Of a stretch of 7,568 bases of DNA, positions 1-6,154 are shown in pieces. The position numbers were made by a program, and so were the translations under genes. The notes under the pieces were generated by a model, which was not told the DNA's origin, made no database searches, and saw only the letters and a list, made by a program, of their open reading frames with translations. This stretch comes from Campylobacteraceae bacterium (lineage in GTDB: Bacteria; Campylobacterota; Campylobacteria; Campylobacterales; Sulfurovaceae), in the NCBI GenBank assembly GCA_027031505.1, contig JALVQH010000017.1, positions 1 to 7,568 of the forward strand. Direction: 5' to 3'. Position 1 is the stretch's first letter. Each line of letters opens with the position of its first letter.

Positions 1-1811
1 CATTGATTACCGGTGTGGTGACGTCGACACTGCTTTTTGTTTCGCTGGTTGCTTCGGTGATTCTGCTTAATCATGTCTATCATGAGGGATCCGTCCATGT
101 GACGCTGATGGATTGGATCACGGCAGGCGATATGTCGATCCCGTTCGGGTTCAACATCGATCAGGTAACGGCGGTGATGATGACGGTGGTGACATTGGTC
201 TCTGCAGTGGTTCATGTGTACTCCAACGGCTACATGGATCATGACAGGAGTTTCAACCGTTTCTTCTCCTACCTCTCGGCGTTTGTTTTCTCGATGCTGG
301 TTCTGGTGATGAGTGACAACTTCCTCGGCCTGTTTATCGGCTGGGAAGGGGTAGGGGTATGCTCCTGGCTCCTGATCGGATTCTGGTACCACAAAGCCGA
401 CGTCACCCGTGATGTCAACCCGTCGATCTCCCCCTCCTGGGCAGCCAATGAAGCGTTTGTCATGAACCGCATTGCTGATCTGGGGATGCTGGTCGGGATC
501 TTTCTGATCTACTGGCAGACCGGTACCCTCCAGTATGACGGTGTGTTTGCTGCACTGCCGACCCTGAGCCACGGGATGCTGGTGATCATCGGAATTTTCC
601 TTTTTGTCGGTGCGATGGGCAAGTCGGCGCAATTCCCGCTCCACACCTGGCTGGCCGATGCGATGGAGGGTCCCACACCGGTCTCGGCATTGATTCACGC
701 TGCGACAATGGTTACGGCCGGCGTCTACCTTGTCATTCGGGCTCATCCACTCTATTCGGCGATTCCAGAAGTGAGTTATTTTATCGCCGTTCTTGGAACC
801 TTTGTAGCGATTTTTGCCGCATCCATGGCGCTGGTCAACCGCGATCTCAAGCGGATCATTGCCTACTCGACCCTCTCGCAGCTCGGGTATATGTTTGCCG
901 CTGCAGGACTGGGCGCGTACTGGGTCGCACTGTTCCATCTGGCTGCACATGCTTTCTTCAAGGCGCTCCTCTTCCTCGGTGCCGGCAACGTCATGCACGC
1001 CATGGACGACGAGCTTGATATCTTCAAGATGGGTGGATTGAAAAAAGCGATGCGCTGGACCTATCTCTATATGGGGTTGGCTTCTCTCGCTCTATCGGGA
1101 ATCTGGCCACTGGCTGGATTTTTCTCCAAAGACACGATCCTTGAAACAGCATTCAATGAGCATACATACGGGATCTGGCTGATTCTCTGGTTCACGGCCG
1201 GCTTGACGGCATTTTACAGTTTCCGTCAGGTTTTCCTCACCTTTACCGGAGACGAGCGGTACAAAACATTGGGATTCCATCCTCATGAAGTCCCAAAATA
1301 TGTTTTGTGGGCAATGTCGCCTCTGGCGATTCTTGCTGTAATCTTCGGATGGTACAAGGAGCCGTTCATGGCCTTTGTTACCCAGTTCCTCCCGGCGTAT
1401 GAGATGAGCGAACATACCCATCACAATGTGGTGATCCTGACAGTTGTCACGACGGCCATTGCTCTTGGCGGCATCATTTTTGCCTGGCTGCGCTACGCCA
1501 AAGGGCTCAAGCGCAGCGACAAGGTTGAGCAGAGTCTGCCGTACCGTATCCTCTCAAACCAATACTACATCCCCGTCTTCTACGAAAAGGTGTTCAGCAA
1601 ACCCTATGCTGCACTCTCCAGGATCTTCTGGGAAGAGCTCGATCAGCAGGTGGTGGATGCGACCGTGGACGGTATCGCAGCGATTACGCGCAATACCGGA
1701 GATACGACCCGCAAACTTCAGACAGGAAATCTGTCCGATTACCTCAAGCTTATGGGCGGCGGCGCGCTGGTTTTGGTGCTGCTGGTTCTTGTAGCGGCGA
1801 TGCAGAGTTAA
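1..1811 (+). CDS. nuoL: NADH-quinone oxidoreductase subunit L (complex I, proton-pumping membrane subunit), 5' partial
   Basis: Distal antiporter-like membrane subunit of respiratory complex I, coupling electron transfer to quinone with proton export across the inner membrane. The gene enters from the left edge in frame with position 3. About 29 N-terminal residues are missing compared with E. coli NuoL, so the TTG at position 3 is an internal Leu codon and not the start. Numbering from that codon, visible hallmarks are the channel Glu115 in 'WEGVGVCS', Lys207 in 'GKSAQFPLHTWLADAMEGPTPVSAL', His316 and Lys320 in 'HAFFKALLFLGAG', and Lys376-Asp377 in 'GFFSKD'. The C-terminus has the family's lateral-helix region (about 510-575), the 'LQTGNLSDY' signature and a last membrane helix (about 583-600). 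Compared with E. coli there is a small insertion after Glu115. nuoM follows at once. The family call is secure; only the 5' end is unseen. Confidence 0.97.
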   Translation, partial: LITGVVTSTLLFVSLVASVILLNHVYHEGSVHVTLMDWITAGDMSIPFGFNIDQVTAVMMTVVTLVSAVVHVYSNGYMDHDRSFNRFFSYLSAFVFSMLVLVMSDNFLGLFIGWEGVGVCSWLLIGFWYHKADVTRDVNPSISPSWAANEAFVMNRIADLGMLVGIFLIYWQTGTLQYDGVFAALPTLSHGMLVIIGIFLFVGAMGKSAQFPLHTWLADAMEGPTPVSALIHAATMVTAGVYLVIRAHPLYSAIPEVSYFIAVLGTFVAIFAASMALVNRDLKRIIAYSTLSQLGYMFAAAGLGAYWVALFHLAAHAFFKALLFLGAGNVMHAMDDELDIFKMGGLKKAMRWTYLYMGLASLALSGIWPLAGFFSKDTILETAFNEHTYGIWLILWFTAGLTAFYSFRQVFLTFTGDERYKTLGFHPHEVPKYVLWAMSPLAILAVIFGWYKEPFMAFVTQFLPAYEMSEHTHHNVVILTVVTTAIALGGIIFAWLRYAKGLKRSDKVEQSLPYRILSNQYYIPVFYEKVFSKPYAALSRIFWEELDQQVVDATVDGIAAITRNTGDTTRKLQTGNLSDYLKLMGGGALVLVLLVLVAAMQS

Positions 1812-1815
1812 GGAG
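1810..1815 (+). promoter_or_regulatory. Shine-Dalgarno site of nuoM, overlapping the nuoL stop codon
   Basis: AAGGAG lies across the nuoL TAA stop (1809-1811), so termination of nuoL and initiation of nuoM use the same few bases. Two adjacent ATGs follow, at 1819 (3 bases after the site) and 1822 (6 bases after). Spacing favours 1822, which would remove one Met from the protein. The layout suggests translational coupling. Confidence 0.8.
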
Positions 1816-1818
1816 CCG

Positions 1819-3348
1819 ATGATGAACGATATTTTAAGTGTATTAATCTTCTTTCCCCTGATCGCCGGGATACTGGGGCTGGTGGTCAAAGAGGGGAGTA
1901 TCCGCACCTATGGGATCAGCGTTGCTGCGGTGGAGTTTCTCCTCTCCCTGTGGATGTGGTTTCAGTTTGATCCGACTGACGGCGGAATGCAGCTTGTCAA
2001 GCGGATCAGTGTGGTGCCCGATTTCGGGATCAGTTATTATATAGGCGTGGACGGCATCAGCCTCTTCATCGTGATCATGGCCACCCTCATGACACTGATA
2101 GGCATCATTGCACTGAGTGTCAAGGAAGATATCAAAAATATGATCCTCACTCTCCTGTTCCTTGAAGTGGCGATGGTGGGTGTCTTTGTTTCGCTTGATG
2201 CGGTGATCTTCTACCTTTTCTGGGAATTTTCTCTTGTGCCGATGCTCTACATCATCGGTGCCTGGGGCGGCGAGAAGCGTCTGTATGCTGCGGTAAAATT
2301 CTTCCTCTATACCTTTGCCGGATCGCTCGTGATGCTGGTGGGAATGCTTTACGTTGCGTACGCTTACCACCGGATGACCGGCATCTGGAGCTTTGCTCTG
2401 ACCGACTGGTACACTATGTTGCTGCCCCTTTCAGAGCAAAAATGGCTCTTCTGGGCCTTTTTCCTCGGGTTTGCGATCAAAGTTCCGATGTTTCCATTCC
2501 ATACCTGGCTGCCGTATGCGCATGGTCAGGCACCTACAGTCGGTTCGGTCATCCTTGCGGCCGTGCTGCTCAAAATGGGAACTTACGGTTTTGTCCGTTT
2601 CTCCCTGCCGATGTTCCCGGATGCGTCCGTGATGTACATTATCCCTGTCGCGATTTTATCGCTGATCATGATCGTTTACACGGCAATGGTCGCTTATGCT
2701 CAGAAAGATATGAAACAAGTGGTCGCCTACTCCTCGATCTCTCACATGGGGGTGATTATGCTGGGGATCTTTGCGATGAATGCCGAGGGGATCAGCGGGT
2801 CGGTCTTTTTCATGCTTTCACACGGGATTGTCTCCGGGGCACTCTTTCTCCTTGTTGGCGTGATCTATGATCGGCGTCATACCAAAATGATCAGCGACTT
2901 TGGCGGATTGGCTTCGGTGATGCCCAACTACGCCCTGATCTTCGGAGTGATGCTGATGGCTTCGGTCGGCCTGCCGTTGACCATGGGATTTGTCGGCGAG
3001 TATCTTTCTCTGGCCGGATTCTTCAAGATATCACCAGCTATGACAGCAATTGGAGGTACTTCGATTATTCTTGGTGCAGTGTACATGCTGAGTCTCTACA
3101 AACGCTCCTTCTTCGGTCCGGTGACCCACGCAGCCAACAAAACACTTACGGATCTCGATGCCAAAGAACTGACCGCACTGGTTCCTCTCGTAGCGATCGT
3201 CATCTGGCTCGGGGTTTACCCCAGGCCGATACTCGGTCCTATCGACACGAGTGTCAAGGCTCTGACGGTTCTCATGCACGAAAAAGCCAAAACCCCTGAG
3301 GCCAAAGCAACCATCATCCTCAGCAAAAGCACAAAGGAGGCCCAGTAA
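1819..3348 (+). CDS. nuoM: NADH-quinone oxidoreductase subunit M (complex I, proton-pumping membrane subunit)
   Basis: Middle antiporter-like proton-pumping subunit of complex I in the inner membrane, sitting between NuoL and NuoN. The product is 509 residues, full length for the family, and almost entirely hydrophobic helices. Residues matching the essential ones in E. coli NuoM are all present: Glu136 in 'LFWEFSLVPM', Lys221 in 'FAIKVPMFPFHTW', Lys252 in 'AAVLLKMGTYG' and Glu394 in 'FVGEYLSL'. The segment after Lys221 reads 'LPYAHGQAPT', with Tyr233 where many homologues have Asp ('LPDAH'). The charged tail from about 488 on is poorly conserved in character. The start may be the second ATG at 1822. 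It is preceded directly by nuoL and overlaps the nuoN start by one base, so it is cotranscribed with both. Confidence 0.97.
   Translation: MMNDILSVLIFFPLIAGILGLVVKEGSIRTYGISVAAVEFLLSLWMWFQFDPTDGGMQLVKRISVVPDFGISYYIGVDGISLFIVIMATLMTLIGIIALSVKEDIKNMILTLLFLEVAMVGVFVSLDAVIFYLFWEFSLVPMLYIIGAWGGEKRLYAAVKFFLYTFAGSLVMLVGMLYVAYAYHRMTGIWSFALTDWYTMLLPLSEQKWLFWAFFLGFAIKVPMFPFHTWLPYAHGQAPTVGSVILAAVLLKMGTYGFVRFSLPMFPDASVMYIIPVAILSLIMIVYTAMVAYAQKDMKQVVAYSSISHMGVIMLGIFAMNAEGISGSVFFMLSHGIVSGALFLLVGVIYDRRHTKMISDFGGLASVMPNYALIFGVMLMASVGLPLTMGFVGEYLSLAGFFKISPAMTAIGGTSIILGAVYMLSLYKRSFFGPVTHAANKTLTDLDAKELTALVPLVAIVIWLGVYPRPILGPIDTSVKALTVLMHEKAKTPEAKATIILSKSTKEAQ
3333..3340 (+). promoter_or_regulatory. Shine-Dalgarno site of nuoN inside the 3' end of nuoM
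   Basis: AAAGGAGG, a near-perfect ribosome binding site, lies 7 bases before the nuoN ATG at 3348 and within the last codons of nuoM. With the TAATG stop-start overlap at 3346-3350 it fixes the nuoN start and suggests coupled translation. Confidence 0.85.
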
Positions 3349-4838
3349 TGTTAGCGCCTATCTCAGTCAATCTGGCATCGTTGAACTTCATGACACTGTC
3401 TCCGATGCTCATCGCCATTGCCGGTGCTCTCGGTATTTTGATCATCGACTTGATCAAAAAAGATCTTGACAAGACATTGTATGTGATTTTGACGGTTCTG
3501 ATCCTGTTCATTGACCTGGGAGCAACTCTCGGGCTCTCTTTGAACGATCGGGGGTTTTTCAATCTGATTGTCGTGGATGGGGTGACCATACTCAGTGAGA
3601 TATTAATTTTGCTCGCCTCGATGCTTTTTGTCCCCCTTGCCCTGACTTCCAAACGGTTTCATGAATATTCGTATCCAGAATATTTCGCTCTCTTTCTGTT
3701 TATGGTTGCCGGCTTCCAATTTATGGTGGCCAGTGACAATCTCATTATGATCTTTGTCGGGCTTGAGACAGCTTCACTGGCACTCTATACGCTGATTGCA
3801 CTGCACAATACGGCTGGATCGCACGAGGCGGCGATCAAATACTTTACGATGGGTGCACTGGCGGCAGGTTTTTTCGTGATGGGGTCGGCTGCGATCTACG
3901 CCGTTACCGGATCGGTCGAGCTGTACGATATCGCCAGAGTTCTTCAGGAGCGGATGGATGAGACCGGATTGATGGTGACCATTCTCGGAGGAGCGATGAT
4001 GCTGATTGTAGCGATCGGTTTCAAAGTCTCGCTTTTTCCGTTTCACACCTGGACGCCGGATGTGTATGAGGGAGCCAGCTCACCAACAGCCGGATACATG
4101 TCCATTGTGCCCAAGGTCGCAATGATGGTAGTGGCCATTCGCGTACTGGGAATGTATATCGATCTCGGGATCGATACGGTACGCAATGTGGTGATTGCCA
4201 TGGCTGTGATCACTATGACCCTTTCGAATATGATGGCGCTGGTGCAGGACGATGTCAAGCGGATGCTGGCGTACAGTTCCATCTCCCATGCGGGATTTGT
4301 CATGGCCGCTATTGCTCTCGACACGACCAAGGCCAACAGCAGTATCTTTCTCTATTATACGCTGTTCCTCTTTACCAACCTCGGCGCCTTTACCCTGCTC
4401 TGGATCAGCCGCCACAAAGACAAGACCCACCATGTTCGTTACCACCACCCCTATGTCAAATTTTCCGGGATGATTCACGTTGAACCGGTTGCAGCCGTGA
4501 TCATGGCGATTTTTATGCTCTCCCTGACCGGGGTTCCGCCGTTCAGCCTCTTCTGGGGCAAGCTGTATGTCATCAGTGCCACGGTGGATGCCGGATACAT
4601 CTGGCTGGCCGTTATCCTTGGGCTCAACAGCGCCGTTGCCGCCTATTATTACTTGAAGCTTATTGTCTACATGTTCCTGATGCCGGCCACAGACAAAACA
4701 CGAACGGTCTATAACAACCGTTCTCTTGCCCTCGAAATTGTGATTGGTATTGCCGTTTTTGCGACGGTGACATCCATCTTTTACGTTCAGCCTCTGATGC
4801 GTTTCGTTACGGCGCTGATCAGTGCCAGCGGCTATTGA
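3348..4838 (+). CDS. nuoN: NADH-quinone oxidoreductase subunit N (complex I, proton-pumping membrane subunit)
   Basis: Third antiporter-like proton-pumping subunit of complex I, the one nearest the quinone-reducing arm. The product is 496 residues, close to the usual 480-500. Channel residues expected from the E. coli protein are visible: Glu140 in 'FVGLETASLALY', Lys226 in 'GFKVSLFPFHTWTPDVYEGASSPTAGY', Lys256 in 'IVPKVAMM' and Lys405 in 'LFWGKLYVIS', plus the family sequence 'LSLTGVPPFSLFWGK'. The loop at about 355-369 is unusually rich in His and Lys. The start is set by the strong upstream Shine-Dalgarno site and the one-base overlap with nuoM. It appears to be the last nuo gene of the operon, as a hairpin follows 16 bases after the stop and the next gene is on the opposite strand. 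Confidence 0.96.
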   Translation: MLAPISVNLASLNFMTLSPMLIAIAGALGILIIDLIKKDLDKTLYVILTVLILFIDLGATLGLSLNDRGFFNLIVVDGVTILSEILILLASMLFVPLALTSKRFHEYSYPEYFALFLFMVAGFQFMVASDNLIMIFVGLETASLALYTLIALHNTAGSHEAAIKYFTMGALAAGFFVMGSAAIYAVTGSVELYDIARVLQERMDETGLMVTILGGAMMLIVAIGFKVSLFPFHTWTPDVYEGASSPTAGYMSIVPKVAMMVVAIRVLGMYIDLGIDTVRNVVIAMAVITMTLSNMMALVQDDVKRMLAYSSISHAGFVMAAIALDTTKANSSIFLYYTLFLFTNLGAFTLLWISRHKDKTHHVRYHHPYVKFSGMIHVEPVAAVIMAIFMLSLTGVPPFSLFWGKLYVISATVDAGYIWLAVILGLNSAVAAYYYLKLIVYMFLMPATDKTRTVYNNRSLALEIVIGIAVFATVTSIFYVQPLMRFVTALISASGY

Positions 4839-4853
4839 AGACGTTCTGACAGT

Positions 4854-4879
4854 TTCGGAGTTGCGGAAACAACTCCGAA
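4854..4879. terminator. Perfect 10-bp hairpin between convergent nuoN and miaA (possible terminator or transcript-end structure)
   Basis: The left arm TTCGGAGTTG (4854-4863) is exactly complementary to the right arm CAACTCCGAA (4870-4879), with a six-base loop CGGAAA. One further T-G wobble pair can close the base. It begins 16 bases after the nuoN stop, where the nuo operon should end. Neither strand has a run of T after the stem, so it is not a textbook intrinsic terminator. It could be a Rho-assisted or bidirectional end, or a 3' stabilising structure. The hairpin is certain as sequence; its function is inferred. Confidence 0.55.
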
Positions 4880-5015
4880 GACAAAGCATATTCCGGCAAT
4901 GGTGACTCGGTGGAACCTGGAAAGAGTATGCCTGCCCCGTGCTTTTTGTGCATTATGACCATATTGTCCGCTGGCAGAGGGGAATATTGAGACGACACCA
5001 CTCCCCATACGGGTT

Positions 5016-5957
5016 TTACAGGGAAACTGTTTTGTTGTCAGGTTCATTCTGTGCATCAGCGAGCAGAATCTCTTCCAGTCTTTCGAGGGTTCCCTGTACG
5101 GTTTCCCCAAACTGGCTTTTGTTGAATGTAATCTGACGCCTGGCCAGCCGAGCCGTATGGATAATGATCTTCTCCCGCAGGGTGCCATAGTCGTACCGGC
5201 CGTCGAGGTAGGAGAGGACTTCGGTGATGCCGATGGCTTTCATGCAGCGGGGGGCTCGGGTATACTGTCTTTCGAGTCGACACACTTCATCGATCAGTCC
5301 TGTGCGCAGCATCGTATCCGTACGTGAAGCAATCCGTTTACGCAGCACAGACCGCTCGGTTACCACTTCGTAGATCACAAAAGGCGTCGGGAGAACCGGC
5401 TCGGGCGGATGAGCTGCAAAATAGTCAGACGGACGCATTCCGGTCGCACGATGGATCGTCAGACCCTTCTCGATCCGGTAAGTGTCTGTCGGCTGAATGT
5501 TTCCGGCAAACTGTGGATCGATCTGTTCAAGGTACCGATAGGCATCCTGAGGGTGCAGGAGACGCGTAGAGATCTCGGCGCGTGTGGCGTCGGAGAGTTG
5601 CGGCATCGGACTGATCCCTTCGATCAGCATTTTCAGATAAAATCCCGATCCGCCGACGAGAACAAGCGGCCGGTGATGCTCCCGGGCAAAGGCGGCCGCC
5701 TCACGGTAGCTGCGAAAGAGGTGTGTCACATTGAACGGAGCATCTGGCGGTATGAGATCGATTCCAAAGTGGGGAACTTCTCCGCGTTCATCAGAAGTGG
5801 GCTTGGCCGATGCAATATCGATGCCCCGGTACACTGCCAAAGAGTCCAGAGAAAGGATGACGGCTCGGTGCCGGCGTGCGTATGTCAGTGCGAGAGATGT
5901 TTTGCCCGATGCGGTCGGTCCGATGATGCAAAATTGCGCAAGTGTATCCATGGACAC
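5016..5957 (-). CDS. miaA: tRNA dimethylallyltransferase (isopentenyl-tRNA transferase) MiaA
   Basis: Transfers a dimethylallyl group from dimethylallyl diphosphate to N6 of adenosine 37, next to the anticodon of tRNAs reading codons that start with U; in many bacteria MiaB then methylthiolates it. The product is 313 residues, against 316 in E. coli. Visible motifs are the P-loop 'GPTASGKT' (13-20), 'DSLAVYRGIDIASAKPT' (38-54), 'PHFGIDLIPP', 'VLVGGSGFYLKML', the family sequence 'KAIGITEVLSYLDG' and 'RRQITFNKSQFG' near the C-terminus. The start shown is GTG at 5957, six bases after a weak GGTGG ribosome site (5964-5968). An in-frame ATG at 5951 is the alternative and removes two residues. It converges on nuoN and diverges from the response regulator, so it is transcribed separately from the nuo operon. 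The long antisense frames over it are composition shadows. Confidence 0.95.
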   Translation of the reverse strand: MSMDTLAQFCIIGPTASGKTSLALTYARRHRAVILSLDSLAVYRGIDIASAKPTSDERGEVPHFGIDLIPPDAPFNVTHLFRSYREAAAFAREHHRPLVLVGGSGFYLKMLIEGISPMPQLSDATRAEISTRLLHPQDAYRYLEQIDPQFAGNIQPTDTYRIEKGLTIHRATGMRPSDYFAAHPPEPVLPTPFVIYEVVTERSVLRKRIASRTDTMLRTGLIDEVCRLERQYTRAPRCMKAIGITEVLSYLDGRYDYGTLREKIIIHTARLARRQITFNKSQFGETVQGTLERLEEILLADAQNEPDNKTVSL

Positions 5958-6126
5958 ATCATACCACCAAAAGGCTTGTGAAGTTCATGAATATGATAGT
6001 TTCGGATCAGGGATTTGCCTCGCAATAAGTCCAAATAGGATACCATATCTGTATAAGATTGTCAGCAGCAATGCTTTTGGGAAGGGCAGAGGAGAAATTA
6101 TACATGCAAAGAGGCAGTACGGCGAC
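5958..6126. other. Divergent intergenic region between miaA and the response regulator gene
   Basis: This stretch of about 170 bases must hold the starts of both divergent transcripts. It is visibly richer in A and T than its neighbours. It contains a TTCATGAA palindrome (5984-5991), a TATAAG box (6052-6057) and a purine-rich AGAGGAG (6088-6094). The frame of the downstream gene stays open through the whole region back to an ATG at 5950, but no Shine-Dalgarno site supports a start there. No convincing paired -35/-10 promoter could be seen for miaA on the minus strand. Confidence 0.6.
6052..6057 (+). promoter_or_regulatory. Possible -10 box for the response regulator gene
   Basis: TATAAG matches the sigma-70 -10 consensus at five of six positions and lies 75 bases before the likely ATG. 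No recognisable -35 box sits at normal spacing, although Campylobacterota promoters often lack one. This is a weak candidate. Confidence 0.25.
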
Positions 6127-6154
6127 ATGGAGATCGATAAGCTCAGAGACGTAA
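6104..6154 (+). CDS. Possible 16-codon leader ORF overlapping the start of the response regulator
   Basis: An ATG at 6104 opens a 16-residue frame (begins MQRGSTATW) that stops at TAA 6152-6154. It overlaps the response regulator start at 6127 in another frame. It is nine bases after AGAGGAG (6088-6094), the best ribosome binding site in this region, whereas the regulator's own ATG has only AGAGG twelve bases upstream. It may be a leader peptide coupled to the regulator, or chance. The peptide resembles nothing I recognise. Confidence 0.2.
   Translation: MQRGSTATWRSISSET

Noticed and set aside
3..5. TTG at position 3 as the start of nuoL
   Set aside because: NuoL would lack about 29 N-terminal residues including most of the first helix; the gene is simply cut by the window edge.
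1843..2370. 175-codon minus-strand open frame over nuoM, rich in His, Asp and Glu
   Set aside because: Same antisense artefact of hydrophobic codons on the plus strand.
4080..4889. 269-codon minus-strand open frame over nuoN
   Set aside because: Antisense to a strongly supported membrane protein gene; its His/Asp/Asn-rich product is what the complement of hydrophobic codons gives. No ribosome site or family resemblance.
4880..5015. Small gene or RNA in the rest of the nuoN-miaA gap
   Set aside because: No ORF with a ribosome site ends within the gap, and no tRNA-like or other structured element was seen beyond a distant 7-bp inverted repeat (4889-4895 and 4981-4987).
5004..5017. CCC-ATAC-GGG followed by TTTT as a terminator near the miaA end
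   Set aside because: Only a 3-bp stem, and the T run is on the plus strand, wrong for the minus-strand miaA transcript.
5409..5981. 190-codon plus-strand open frame over miaA
   Set aside because: Antisense to miaA, whose motifs are clear; the product has no recognisable domain.
6004..6018. Possible sigma-54 promoter (GG ... GC) upstream of the response regulator
   Set aside because: The GG to GC distance is one base too long and the flanking consensus is poor.
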